Source of the DNA: Nostocoides sp.
Lineage (GTDB): Bacteria; Actinomycetota; Actinomycetes; Actinomycetales; Dermatophilaceae
Reading direction: 5' to 3'
Length of the DNA stretch: 64,000 bases
Assembly (NCBI GenBank): GCA_016702415.1
Contig: JADJEA010000001.1
Coordinates: 1,035,001-1,099,000 of the forward strand
Shown here: piece after piece, positions 15,912 to 25,531 of the stretch
Numbering within the stretch: position 1 is the stretch's first letter
Layout of the letters: every line of letters starts with the position of its first letter
Translations under genes and position numbers: made by a program
The notes under the pieces: generated by a model
Database searches by the model: none
Seen by the model: the letters and a program-made list of their open reading frames with translations, nothing else
What the model was told of the DNA's origin: nothing

Positions 15912-17129
15912 TCAGGCGGCCAGGGCCAGGCCGCGGGCCTCGGCCCGCTGGAGCCGGGAGCGGCCGAGGAGGGCCAGGACGAAGGCGATGCCCGCGGCGG
16001 CGACCGGGACCATGAAGCTCGCGTGGGCACCCCGGGTCTCGATGAGCTGACCCGCCGCCGCGGAGCCGAGCCCGACGCCCACGAGGAGCCCGGTGACGAC
16101 GATCGTCATCCCCTCGTTGAGCTGGGCCGCCGGGACCAGCCTCTGACACAACGACATCGACGTGATGAGCGTCGGGGCGATGAAGAGCCCGGCGAGGAAG
16201 CCGTTGACCCCGAGGACGGCCACCCCGGGCACCCAGAGCAGGGGAACCAGACCGGCGAACATCGCGAGCGTCCACCACGAGACACGGTTGGCGACCGGCC
16301 CCGCCACCTCGACCAGGCCATAGACCAGCCCGCCGATCATCGACCCGGCCGCGAAGAATCCGATCAGCGCCCCGCCCCAGGCCTTGACACCCTCCGCGCC
16401 CGCGTAGGCCAGGACGACCACGTCCATACCGCCGAAGACCGCACCGGTCAGGGCGAGGGTGATCGCCAGCTGCACCAAGCCGGGGGCGGTGAACGCACCG
16501 AGGGGATGGGTCGCCTGGTGGGGCTGGATCGGGGGTTCGCTCACCCGGTGGGCCATGAGGGCGAGAAAGCCGCCGAGAAAGAGAGCCCCGGCGATCAACA
16601 GCCCGGCCTCGGGAAAGAGCGTCGTCGCCAGCCCGGCGCCGAGCGCCGGCCCGAGGACGAAGCACGACTCCTCGCTGACCTGCTCGAAGGAGTTGGCGAC
16701 ATGCAGCGCCGCCGGGTCGCCGTCGAGGACGTGCGACCAGCGTGAGCGGACCAGTGCACCGACTCCGGGGGAGAAGGCACTGGTGGTGTTGGTCACCAGG
16801 AGCGCCCATGTGGGAGCGCCGAGGTAGGTCTCGAGCGCCAGAACGAGGAGGCCGACGACGGAGAGCAAGGCACCCGGCACGGCGACCCGGCGCTGGCCGT
16901 AACGGTCCACCATCCGCGCGAGCAAGGGCCCCCCAACGGCCATCGACCCCAGGCCGACCAGGGACACCGCGCCGGCCACGGCATACGAGTCCCGGCGGGT
17001 GGCGACCATGACGACGATGGCGACCCCGAACATCGCCATCCCCAGGCGGGTGACATAGGCGGAGACGAGGAAGTGCCGGGTCGCCGGCATCGCGGTCAGA
17101 ACGCGGTAGGGGGAGAAGAAGCGACGCAC
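15912..17129 (-). CDS. MFS transporter
   Basis: A 405-residue major facilitator with about 12 hydrophobic segments. The loop between spans 2 and 3 carries GPLLARMVDRYGQRR, a version of the MFS signature. The second half has similar repeats. The start is GTG at 17129. Such proteins usually export drugs or metabolites; the substrate is not evident. It is convergent with the lipoprotein gene (8 bases apart) and divergent from the acyl-CoA dehydrogenase gene. Confidence 0.88.
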   Translation of the reverse strand: MRRFFSPYRVLTAMPATRHFLVSAYVTRLGMAMFGVAIVVMVATRRDSYAVAGAVSLVGLGSMAVGGPLLARMVDRYGQRRVAVPGALLSVVGLLVLALETYLGAPTWALLVTNTTSAFSPGVGALVRSRWSHVLDGDPAALHVANSFEQVSEESCFVLGPALGAGLATTLFPEAGLLIAGALFLGGFLALMAHRVSEPPIQPHQATHPLGAFTAPGLVQLAITLALTGAVFGGMDVVVLAYAGAEGVKAWGGALIGFFAAGSMIGGLVYGLVEVAGPVANRVSWWTLAMFAGLVPLLWVPGVAVLGVNGFLAGLFIAPTLITSMSLCQRLVPAAQLNEGMTIVVTGLLVGVGLGSAAAGQLIETRGAHASFMVPVAAAGIAFVLALLGRSRLQRAEARGLALAA

Positions 17130-17358
17130 GGGGCACCATTGTCCGGGGGAGCGCTGTCGCGGATCAAATCATTTCGTCACGAGAGGTATCCCCGCGGACC
17201 TCGGCGGAAGGGGTTTCCGGACCCGCCCTGGCCGGCGGGTCGCCCGGGGCGCCACCCGGGTGGTGGAACTCACGGGCGGGAGGGCGGCGGCGGGGGGTGA
17301 GCGAGCGGCATACTCACAAGAGGCCCACCGACCCCGAAACGCAAGGCGGCGATCGCGC
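17130..17358. promoter_or_regulatory. Divergent intergenic region, MFS / acyl-CoA dehydrogenase
   Basis: 229 bases. Contains an A/T-rich patch (17163-17175), a G+C hairpin candidate around CCACCCGGGTGG (about 17252-17263), and AAGGCGG before the downstream ATG as ribosome site. No recognised operator. Confidence 0.3.
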
Positions 17359-18561
17359 ATGTCCCGGCTCCAGACGACCGACAACCTCACCGACGAGCAG
17401 AAGGAACTCCTCAAGCTCGTCCGGCAGTTCGTCGACGAGCAGATCATCCCGGTGGCGACCGACCTGGAGCACAAGGACGAATACCCCCAGGCGATCGTCG
17501 ACCAGATGAAGGAACTGGGGATCTTCGGCCTGATGATCCCCGAGGAGTACGGCGGGTTGGGGGAGTCCCTGCTGACCTATGCCCTGTGTGTCGAGGAGAT
17601 CGCCCGCGGCTGGATGAGCGTCAGCGGCATCATCAACACCCACTTCATCGTCGCCTACATGCTCCTCCACCACGGGACCGACGAGCAGAAGCAGCGCTAC
17701 CTGCCCAAGATGGCCGCCGGAGAGATCCGGGGCGCGTTCTCGATGTCCGAGCCGGGGCTGGGGTCGGACGTCAGCGCGATCAAGACCAAGGCCGTCCGCC
17801 AGGGCGACACCGACGAGTGGGTCATCGACGGCCAGAAGATGTGGCTGACCAATGGCGGCTCGTCGAATCTCGTCGCCGTCCTGGTCAAGACCGACCTCGG
17901 TGAGAACAGCGTCTACAAGAACATGACGACCTTCCTCATCGACAAGGAGTCTGGCTTCGGCGAGACCGCCCAGGGCGTCACGGTGCCCGGCAAGATCGAC
18001 AAGATGGGCTACAAGGGCGTCGACACCACCGAGTTGGTGCTCACCGGACACCGGACCACCTCCGCCCAGATCCTCGGCGGGGAGCCCGGCAAGGGCTTCT
18101 ACCAGATGATGGACGGCGTCGAGGTCGGGCGGGTCAATGTCGCGGCCCGCGCCTGCGGCGTCGCGATGCGGGCCTTCGAGCTGGGAATCGCCTACTCCCA
18201 GCAGCGGGAGACCTTCGGCAAGAAGATCGCCGAGCACCAGGGCATCCTCTTCCGCCTCGCCGACATGGCCACGCGCGTCGAGGCCAGCCACCAGATGATG
18301 GTCAAGGCCGCCCGGTTGAAGGACTCCGGCGCCCGCAACGACCTCGAGGCCGGGATGGCGAAATATCTCGCCGCCGAGAATTGCGCCAACGTCGTCGAGC
18401 AGTCCTTCCGCATCCACGGCGGCTACGGCTACTCCAAGGAATACGAGATCGAGCGTCTCTACCGCGAGGCTCCGATGCTGCTGATCGGCGAAGGCACCGC
18501 CGAGATCCAGAAGATGATCATCGGACGGCGGCTGCTGGAGGATTACAAGCTCAATGGCTAA
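17359..18561 (+). CDS. Acyl-CoA dehydrogenase
   Basis: A 400-residue FAD enzyme that oxidises acyl-CoA to the 2,3-enoyl-CoA. Signatures: AFSMSEPGLGSDVSAIKTKAV and WVIDGQKMWLTNGG in the N-terminal half, RETFGKKIAEHQGI in the C-terminal half, and IHGGYGYSKEYEIERLYRE followed by IGEGTAEIQKMIIGR near the end. The Glu of GEGT is at the position of the usual catalytic base. Short/branched-chain type by length. It stands alone, so its acyl substrate is unclear. Confidence 0.9.
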   Translation: MSRLQTTDNLTDEQKELLKLVRQFVDEQIIPVATDLEHKDEYPQAIVDQMKELGIFGLMIPEEYGGLGESLLTYALCVEEIARGWMSVSGIINTHFIVAYMLLHHGTDEQKQRYLPKMAAGEIRGAFSMSEPGLGSDVSAIKTKAVRQGDTDEWVIDGQKMWLTNGGSSNLVAVLVKTDLGENSVYKNMTTFLIDKESGFGETAQGVTVPGKIDKMGYKGVDTTELVLTGHRTTSAQILGGEPGKGFYQMMDGVEVGRVNVAARACGVAMRAFELGIAYSQQRETFGKKIAEHQGILFRLADMATRVEASHQMMVKAARLKDSGARNDLEAGMAKYLAAENCANVVEQSFRIHGGYGYSKEYEIERLYREAPMLLIGEGTAEIQKMIIGRRLLEDYKLNG

Positions 18562-18588
18562 GCCTGGGCTAAGCCAGGGCTAAGCTGT
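18556..18588 (+). repeat. Three 11-bp tandem repeats over the stop codon
   Basis: GGCTAAGC recurs at 18556, 18567 and 18578 with an exact 11-base period. The first copy contains the TAA stop of the acyl-CoA dehydrogenase gene, so slippage here would not alter the protein. Confidence 0.8.
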
Positions 18589-18589
18589 G

Positions 18590-18630
18590 GCCTCGGCCGG
18601 ATCGGGCACAAACGCCAGGCCGGCCGAGGC
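18590..18630 (+). terminator. Hairpin terminator after the acyl-CoA dehydrogenase gene
   Basis: Perfect 11-bp stem GCCTCGGCCGG (18590-18600) with CCGGCCGAGGC (18620-18630) and a 19-base loop, located between the gene and kup. Confidence 0.6.
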
Positions 18631-18679
18631 GTGGCACCGCGGATGTCGTGGGGGTCGGCGCGGCATACCATGTGACCTC

Positions 18680-20632
18680 GTGACCACCGCCGCGACCCAG
18701 GCGTCCCCCGAGACCGACACCACCGATCACGGGGGTGGACACGGCGGCGTCGCCGCGCTCGTTCTCGCGGCCCTCGGGGTGGTGTTCGGCGACATCGGCA
18801 CCAGCCCGCTCTATGCGATGCAAACCGTCTTCACTATCGACGACGGGGCCGTCAAACCGACCGAGGCCAATGTCTACGGCGTCATCTCGATGGTGTTCTG
18901 GTCGATCACCCTCATCGTGTCGGTCAAGCAGTTGATGTTCATCCTCCGTGCCGACAACGACGGGGAAGGCGGCATCCTCTCGCTGGCCTATCTGACCCGC
19001 CGCTTCGTCCCGACCGGGAGCCGGCGATTTGGTCTGGTCATGGTGCTTGGGGTCATCGGGGCCTCGCTCTTCTTCGGCGACAGCCTCATCACCCCGGCCA
19101 TCTCGGTCCTCTCGGCCGTCGAGGGCCTGAAGGTCTCCGCCCCCGGCCTGTCCGACTACATCCTCCCCATCGGGGTGACGATCATCGTCGCCCTCTTTGC
19201 CGTGCAGCGCTTCGGGACCCATTTGGTCGGGCGCTTCTTCGGCCCGGTCATGGTCGCCTGGTTCCTGACTCTGGCGGCGCTGGGCATTCCGCACATCCTC
19301 GCCGACCCCGGGTCTTGACTGCCCTCTCGCCGCACCACGCGGCCGGGTTCGCCTTCCGTCACCCCTTCATCGCGTTCATCGCCATGGGGGCGGTCGTCCT
19401 GTCCGTGACCGGTGCCGAGGCGTTGTATGCCGACATGGGCCACTTCGGGCGCAGCCCCATCGTCCGGGCGTGGTTCTTCCTCGTCTTCCCGTGCCTGGCG
19501 ATCAACTATCTCGGGCAGGCGCAGCAGATCCTGCACGACCCCGCCTCGGCGAGCTCACCCTTCTTCCACCTCGCCCCGGACTGGCTGCAATTGCCGTTGG
19601 TCGTCCTGGCCACGCTCGCGACGATCATCGCCAGCCAGGCCGTCATCTCGGGGGCGTACTCGGTGGCCCGCCAGGCACAACGGCTCGGCTACCTCCCCCG
19701 CCTGACCGTGCGGCATACCTCCGAGCACGGCGGACAGATCTACATCCCGTCCGTCAACTGGTTGCTCTTCGGCGGGGTCCTCCTGCTCATGGTGACCTTT
19801 GGTGCATCGGAGCGGCTGGCGACGGCCTATGGCGTCGCCGTCACCCTCGACCTCATGCTCACCACCGGGCTGTTCTGCGTGTATGCCGGGGCGCGCCACC
19901 AGTGGCCGACATGGAAGATCGCCGCCTTTGCGTTCACCTTCGGCCTCATCGAGGTCAACTTCTTCGCCGGAAATGCGGCGAAGGTCCTCCACGGTGGCTG
20001 GCTCCCCCTGCTCGTGGCGGCGACGCTGGTGCTGATCATGATGACCTGGCGGCGCGGGCAGACGTTGGTGACCGCGCGCCGGGTCAAGCTCGAAGGCGAT
20101 CTGCAGACCTTCCTTCAGGATGTCCGCGACAGCTTCGCGGGGATCCTCGACCCACGATTACATCGCCCGCGTCCCCGGCACGGCGGTCTTCCTCCACCCC
20201 GGCAAGGACACCACGCCGCTGGCGCTGCGCGAGAACGTCTCGTTCAACAAGGTCGTCCACAGCGAGGTCGTCATCGTCAGCGCCAATGTCCGCAACGTCC
20301 CGCACGTCCCCGTGGACCAACGGTTGACCGTCGACCACCTCGGGGACGAACTGGACGGCATCACCCATGTCGGGATCGATTTCGGCTTCCAGGACGACCA
20401 GGACATCCCCGCGACGCTCCAACTCGCCGCAGCCAAAGGGCTGAAGGCGGACGTCACCGACCCGGTCTATTTCGTCTCCCGGATCAGTGTCCACCGCTCC
20501 GACCGGCCCGGGATGGCGGGCTGGCGCAAGCGGATCTTCGTCGGGCTGGCCCACAATGCGGCGTCGCCGACGGAGTACTTCCGGCTGCCCATCGGACGAG
20601 TCGTCGTCATGGGTGCGCAGGTCAACTTCTAG
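18680..20632 (+). pseudogene. kup: Kup potassium transporter, two frameshifts
   Basis: Protein similarity across three phases reads as one Kup/HAK K+ uptake permease of about 650 residues. The first part (GVVFGDIGTSPLYA, then GEGGILSLAYLTRR) ends at 19318 where the sequence CCCCGGGTCTTGAC lacks one G relative to the expected DPGVLTALSP. The second part holds the remaining membrane spans and breaks near 20145; the third part (from VPGTAVFLHPGKDTTP) ends in the usual soluble tail. The two shifts cancel (-1, then +1). TACCAT at 18666-18671 is a -10 candidate just before the GTG start. Either a decaying gene or two base-call errors. Confidence 0.8.
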
Positions 20633-20701
20633 GGCGCGGACGGCCGAGGTGTTGCTCAAGACATTCAGCAACCTCCCAGCCGATCTTGAGACACTGACAT
20701 C

Positions 20702-21322
20702 ATGACGACGCAACCCATGAGTGCCCGCGGAGCCTTTGCGCAGGGGGCGTTCGCGCTCGAATACCCGATGTCGCTGGGGGTGTACGACACCTATCCCGAG
20801 GCCCAGAAGGCCGTCGACTATCTGTCCGACCACGGCTTCCCGGTCCAGAACGTCCTCATCGTCGGCACCGACCTCAAACAGATCGAGCGGGTGACCGGAC
20901 GGCTGACCCGCGGCCGAGTCGCCATGGGTGGGGCCCTCTCCGGCGCCTGGCTCGGGGCGTTCGTCGGCTTGATCTTCTCCATCTTCGAGAATGGCGAGAC
21001 CTTCGCGCGGATTCTCAGCACGGTGCTTTTCGGTGCCCTCTTCGGGCTGGTGTGGGCCCTGATCGGCTACGCCTTCACCCGCGGCCAGCGCGACTTCACG
21101 TCGGTCTCGCAGGTCATCGCCACCCGTTACGAGGTGCTCACCGAGCACAAAGTCGTCGCCCAGGGGCGCGAGTTGCTCGCCCGGATGGACCCGATGAAGG
21201 CGGCCCAGGCGCAGGTCGCCCAGGCACAAGCGCAGGCGTATGCCGAGGCCCAGGCCGCCCAGGCCCAGCAGGCCGCGGCTACCCAGGCCCCGACGGATTC
21301 CGCCAACTCCTCACGCGCCTGA
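20702..21322 (+). CDS. General stress protein 17M-like membrane protein
   Basis: 206 residues. Residues 25-65 (GVYDTYPEAQKAVDYLSDHG, then VQNVLIVGTDLKQIERVTG) match the YflT/GSP17M domain, and two membrane spans with glycine-rich faces follow (about 80-97 and 102-122). The tail is an Ala/Gln-rich repeat (AQAQVAQAQAQAYAEAQAAQ). GACACT lies 6 bases before the ATG, so it may be leaderless. Members are often under general stress control in Bacillus; the actual role is unknown. Confidence 0.72.
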   Translation: MTTQPMSARGAFAQGAFALEYPMSLGVYDTYPEAQKAVDYLSDHGFPVQNVLIVGTDLKQIERVTGRLTRGRVAMGGALSGAWLGAFVGLIFSIFENGETFARILSTVLFGALFGLVWALIGYAFTRGQRDFTSVSQVIATRYEVLTEHKVVAQGRELLARMDPMKAAQAQVAQAQAQAYAEAQAAQAQQAAATQAPTDSANSSRA

Positions 21323-21333
21323 CTCCACCCGCC

Positions 21334-21339
21334 TACGCT
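21334..21339 (+). promoter_or_regulatory. Leaderless -10 box for the LmbE-type gene
   Basis: TACGCT, 7 bases before the ATG at 21347, with no ribosome site between them. Confidence 0.6.
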
Positions 21340-21346
21340 GGCGGGC

Positions 21347-22099
21347 ATGACCGACACCCCGCCCCCGATCCTCCCGGTCCGCACCCTCGCAGAGTTCCCG
21401 GACGACTTCGCCTCCGTCCTCTGCGTCGTGGCGCACCCGGACGACATGGAGTACGGCTCGTCCGCCGCCGTCGCCCGCTGGACCGACGCCGGTAAGACCG
21501 TGACCTACTGGCTCGCCACGCGCGGCGAGGCGGGGATCGACACCCTGCCGCCCGAGCAGGCAGGGCCGGTGCGGGAGTCGGAGCAGGTCGCCGCGTGTGC
21601 GGCTGTGGGCGTCGAGATCGTCGAGTTCGGCACCCATCGCGACGGGGTGGTCGAGTACGGCCTGGATCTGCGCCGCGACGTCTCCCGCGAGATCCGCCGT
21701 CGGCGGCCGGACCTCGTCCTCACCGGCGACTATCACGACCGGTTCGTGGCCGGAATGCTCAACCAGGCCGACCATCGCGCCGTCGGCCTCGCGTGCGTCG
21801 ACGCGGTCGCCGACGCCGGCAACCGGTGGATCTTCCCGGAACTACGCGACGAGGGACTGGAGCCCTGGTCCGTTCGCTATCTCGCCTTCTCGGGAACGAT
21901 GACGCCGACCCACTACGTCGACGTCGCCGGCCACCTCGACCAGGCGGTGGCGTCGCTGGAGGAGCACGCGGCATACAACTCGGCCCTCCCGGAGAGCTTT
22001 CCCAAACCGCGCGAGTTGGTCACGTGGATTCTCGGTGAGGGCGGCCGCGCCGCGGGCGTCGAGCACGCCCTCCTGCTCGATCTGGTGACGCGCCGCTGA
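21347..22099 (+). CDS. PIG-L/LmbE-family deacetylase
   Basis: 250 residues. The zinc motif is VVAHPDDMEYG (AHPDD, residues 26-36), and the second metal histidine is probably in NQADHRAVG near residue 143. The family removes N-acetyl groups from sugar conjugates (mycothiol pathway enzymes MshB and Mca belong here). The dedicated mshB-like gene is at 56699, so this copy may act on another amide or on mycothiol S-conjugates; that is inference. It is convergent with the glycosidase gene. Confidence 0.82.
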   Translation: MTDTPPPILPVRTLAEFPDDFASVLCVVAHPDDMEYGSSAAVARWTDAGKTVTYWLATRGEAGIDTLPPEQAGPVRESEQVAACAAVGVEIVEFGTHRDGVVEYGLDLRRDVSREIRRRRPDLVLTGDYHDRFVAGMLNQADHRAVGLACVDAVADAGNRWIFPELRDEGLEPWSVRYLAFSGTMTPTHYVDVAGHLDQAVASLEEHAAYNSALPESFPKPRELVTWILGEGGRAAGVEHALLLDLVTRR

Positions 22100-22111
22100 T
22101 CGTGCCTTGGG

Positions 22112-23483
22112 TCAGCGCGCGCGGATCAGCACGACGAGCCAGGTGCGCAGCGGCGGCAGGGCGATGTGCGCATGGGTCCCGTCCAGGGCCACCTCGAGGG
22201 GTTCCAGTCTGCCGGAGCCGTCCGGATCGGCCGCGGCCACCTCGGGAGTGCCCCCGCCGACCCGGCGCACCCGCAGGACGGCACCGGTCAGGTCGCTGGG
22301 CGTGGGGTGGGGGGTATCCCAGCGGGGGTCGGTGACCGACGCGAGGTTGACCAGATGCACCACCAGTCCGTATGCCGTGCGCGTCACCCGCCGCCACACC
22401 GTCCCCGCCGCCGCGGTCCCGCCCACCGACGCCCCGGCGATGGTGACGTCGACGTCGTCGTTGTAGTGGTCGGCATACGCCCCGGTGACCTCGTCGATCC
22501 CGGGATCGAGCAGGAGATCGTGGTGGGCGACCAGGAAATCCGACCACCGGGTGAGCAAGTCGAGCGTTTCCGGCGCGGCCGGGTGGTTGCGGACGTAATA
22601 GGGGTCGACGAGCAGCCGGCCCTCCTCGCCGGCGATCAGATGGGTCGCCCCGTGTGACCAGAGGGTCGCCATCGTCAGCCGCAGCGCCTCCTCCGCGCCG
22701 GAGCGCTCGCCGGTGGCGAAGGTGCTGAGATAGGCGGCGACGACGACGGGCTTGCCCGCCGCGGCGGCCCGAGCGCGGGTGACGACGGCGGCGAGATCGG
22801 CCAGTCGCTCGTGCGGGGGCCATACCTCGATGTAGACCACATCGGTCGGGGCGGCGGCCGTCGCCCAGGTCGGGAAGTCGTTGACATTGTTGAAGACGAG
22901 TCGCGCCTGGGGCAGGGCCGCCCGCACGTCGCGCAGCATCGCGACGAATCCGTCCGCGAGGTCGACGGGGGTCCCGTCGGCGCGGATCGCCGCCTTGGGC
23001 CAGCCGTACTGATCGAGGTGGAATCCGTCGAAGCCGACCAGAGCCGTCGCCGCCGCGAGATCGGCGGTCAAGTGGGCGAGCCAGCGCGGCGCGCCGGGGT
23101 CGACGACCCGCAAGAAGTCCCCCAGGGCGTATGCCGACCCCTCCGCGGAGGTCGGCGACCCCGGCGAGATCGCGGCCGGGGCGATAGTCGGCGACGAAGC
23201 CGTACCTGCAGACCGAGCCCCACTCACCTTCGCCGAGAACCTGGATCGCGGTCCGGGCGGCGACCGCCCCGGAGGCGTCGACGGCCTCGACGAGGTGCCC
23301 ACCCAGGCCGAGTTCCCCGAGGTCGATCGTCGTGGTTCCCGGTCCGTATGCCGCCTCACCCACCCCCTCGGTCAGCCGCCACACGCGCAGCACGCCGGCG
23401 CCGGGAGCATCCCGGACCTCGACGCGGGCGGGGGAGCCGGCGGCATACCGGCTGCGGGTGGGAAGCAGGAGCACGCCGGACAC
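22112..23483 (-). pseudogene. GH66-like glycosidase (dextranase/CITase group), internal gap and frameshift
   Basis: Two phases together give one glycosidase. The amino part (from GTG at 23483) has a beta-sandwich then WGSVCRYGFVADYRPGRDLAGVADLR; the rest resumes in another phase at SAYALGDFLRVVDPGAPRWL, with GFDGFHLDQYGWPK (candidate nucleophile Asp) and VYIEVWPPHE (candidate acid Glu). Family members have roughly 70 more residues between these parts, covering the first barrel strands. The join lies at the palindrome CCTCCGCGGAGG (23140-23151). As last gene of a sugar ABC operon it would cut alpha-1,6-glucans. Real deletion or assembly fault. Confidence 0.7.
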
Positions 23484-23484
23484 A

Positions 23485-23521
23485 CTACGGGCCCGCCCTC
23501 CCGAGGGGAGCGGGCCCGTAG
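23485..23521 (-). terminator. Hairpin between the permease and glycosidase genes
   Basis: Stem CTACGGGCCCG (23485-23495) with CGGGCCCGTAG (23511-23521), partly continued inside. It sits between the permease stop and the glycosidase GTG, one base before the latter, so it could end part of the transcription or mask the glycosidase start. Confidence 0.6.
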
Positions 23522-23547
23522 CCGGGTGTGCCGGGTGGTCGCGGGGG

Positions 23548-24462
23548 TCAGCCCTTGACGGCGCCGGAGGTCATGCCGCGGATGAAGTACCGCTGCAGGG
23601 AGAGGAAGACGAGGACCGGGACGAGGATCGTCACGAAGCCCGCCGAGGGGATGAGTTCGCGGCCCTGGCCGGTCTGTCCCTGAAGGCCTTGGAGAGCGAC
23701 GGTGAGGATGGTGTTCTCACCGCGGCCGAGGAAGATCAAGGAGACGAGCAGGTCGTTCCAGACCCAGAGGAACTGGAAGATCGCGAATGATGCGAGCGCC
23801 GGGGTGCTCATCGGGATGATGAGCTTCCAGAACGTCGTGAAGTGGCTGGCCCCGTCGATCTTCGCCGACTCGATGATGGCCTTGGGCAGGCCGGCCATGT
23901 AGTTGCGGAGGATGTAGACCGCCAGCGGCATACCGAAGCCGATGTGAGCCAGCCACACGGCCGGGAAGGTGTTGTTCATCCCGAGTTGACCGTAGAGCTT
24001 AAGCAAGGGGACGAGGGCGACCTGGTTGGGCACCACGAGCAGGGCCACGATGACGACGAACATGACATCGGGCCCACGCCACTCCATGAACGTGAACGCA
24101 TAGGCCGCGAAGGCCGCGATCAGGATCGGGATGACGGTCGCCGGGACGGTGACGATGAAAGAGTTGATGAACGCCTTGCCCATGTTGACACCGGACTGGT
24201 TGTCGCCGAGGACCTGGCTGTAGTTCTTCATCGTCCATTGCGTGGCATCGAGGGGACTCTTGAAGACGTTCCACCAGCCCGAACTCAACTGCGCGTCGCG
24301 GGTGCGGAAGGAGCTGATGAGCAGGCCGAGGACCGGGAGCATCCACAGCAGGCAGAGGATGCCGAGCCCGATCTTGACGGCGAGTCCGGCGCTGCCGGCA
24401 CCCGTGTTGGGCTTGCTCTGCTTGATCGCCTGGGTCGTGCCCGTCACAGCCGTGGTGGTCAT
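23548..24462 (-). CDS. Sugar ABC transporter permease, MalG type
   Basis: 304 residues, six membrane spans, with the ATPase-docking EAA loop ESAKIDGASHFTTFWKLIIP near residue 190. Belongs to carbohydrate uptake transporters of the CUT1 class. It overlaps the other permease gene by 4 bases and is followed by the glycosidase gene. No ATPase gene is in the operon; CUT1 systems in actinobacteria commonly use a shared MsiK-type ATPase encoded elsewhere. Confidence 0.92.
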   Translation of the reverse strand: MTTTAVTGTTQAIKQSKPNTGAGSAGLAVKIGLGILCLLWMLPVLGLLISSFRTRDAQLSSGWWNVFKSPLDATQWTMKNYSQVLGDNQSGVNMGKAFINSFIVTVPATVIPILIAAFAAYAFTFMEWRGPDVMFVVIVALLVVPNQVALVPLLKLYGQLGMNNTFPAVWLAHIGFGMPLAVYILRNYMAGLPKAIIESAKIDGASHFTTFWKLIIPMSTPALASFAIFQFLWVWNDLLVSLIFLGRGENTILTVALQGLQGQTGQGRELIPSAGFVTILVPVLVFLSLQRYFIRGMTSGAVKG

Positions 24463-25442
24463 CGGTTGGCCTCCTCAGCCTTGAAGTGGCGCACCTGGTA
24501 GATCAGGACCGGGATGATCGCGATCATCAGGAGGACGACGATGGCGGATGCGTAGCCGTTGTTATTGTCAGTGAACATCTCGAAATAGAAGCGGCGGCCG
24601 ATAACGTCGGTGTTGAACCCACCATTCGTGGTGACATAGACGATGTCGAAGATCTTCATGACACCGATGAGGACGGTGATGAAGACCGTCAGCACGGTGC
24701 CCCAGACCTGCGGCAGGATGATGCTGAAGAAGATGCGCTTTTCGCCCGCGCCGTCGATGCGGCCGGCCTCGACGGTGTCCTCGGGGACCGACTTGATGGC
24801 GGCGGAGAGGAGGACCATCGCGTAGCCGACCTGCGTCCAGATGAAAATGATCATCAGCAGGAGGCTGTTGAAGTGGAGCTTGTCGGTGCCGTACCAGTAG
24901 ACCGGGTCACGGCCGAACAGTTCCATGATCGCGTTGAGGACGCCGGTCTGCGGGGTGCCCTTCGGTTGGTAGTCGTAGACCGATCGCCAGATCGTCGCGG
25001 CGCCGACCATGCTGATCGCCATGGGGAGGAAGATGACGGTTTTCGACATCTTCTCTCCGCGCGGCTGCAGCCGGTCGGCCAGTGTCGCGACACCCAGACC
25101 GAGGATGACGACCATCGCGGGGACGATGACAATCCAGAGCAGGTTGTTGAAGAGGACCTGGAGGAAGCTGCTATCGGTGAGGATGTCCTTGTAGTTCTTG
25201 AACCCGACGTAGGCTGTCGACGTCGCGTTCGCGAACGAGTACTGGATCGTCACGATCGCCGGGTAGATCAGGTAGACCGCGATCGCGAGAATCGCCGGTC
25301 CGGCGAAGGCCCACGGCTTGATGCGGTCCTCCCACTTGCCCTTGAGGGATTCGGCGAGTTTGTTGAGGATCCAGAAGATGACCATCGCGCCACCGATGCC
25401 ACCGATGATGGCGAGGATGGCGTTGAGAATCTTGACTGCCAA
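24459..25442 (-). CDS. Sugar ABC transporter permease, MalF type
   Basis: 327 residues with six or seven membrane spans and the EAA loop VEAGRIDGAGEKRIFFSIIL near residue 230. The long N-terminal region with an extra span (residues 5-27) is typical of the larger CUT1 permease. It forms the heteromeric channel with the MalG-type protein, whose gene overlaps its stop. It lies downstream of the substrate-binding protein gene, separated by a hairpin. Confidence 0.92.
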   Translation of the reverse strand: MAVKILNAILAIIGGIGGAMVIFWILNKLAESLKGKWEDRIKPWAFAGPAILAIAVYLIYPAIVTIQYSFANATSTAYVGFKNYKDILTDSSFLQVLFNNLLWIVIVPAMVVILGLGVATLADRLQPRGEKMSKTVIFLPMAISMVGAATIWRSVYDYQPKGTPQTGVLNAIMELFGRDPVYWYGTDKLHFNSLLLMIIFIWTQVGYAMVLLSAAIKSVPEDTVEAGRIDGAGEKRIFFSIILPQVWGTVLTVFITVLIGVMKIFDIVYVTTNGGFNTDVIGRRFYFEMFTDNNNGYASAIVVLLMIAIIPVLIYQVRHFKAEEANR

Positions 25443-25479
25443 GCCCGTTTGTCCTTTCTAGTCGGGTCCGGATGACGGA

Positions 25480-25524
25480 GTGGAGCCCGGGACAGCACCA
25501 CTGCCTGCGCGCCCCGGGCTCCAC
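25480..25524 (-). terminator. Hairpin between the binding-protein and permease genes
   Basis: Perfect 12-bp stem GTGGAGCCCGGG (25480-25491) with CCCGGGCTCCAC (25513-25524). Hairpins in this position in sugar ABC operons give more binding protein than permease, by partial termination or mRNA protection. Confidence 0.65.
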
Positions 25525-25531
25525 CATGCCG

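Noticed and set aside
19300..20160. Programmed frameshifting in kup
   Set aside because: Two opposite shifts in a non-slippery context, with no stimulatory structure, and no precedent known to me in Kup.
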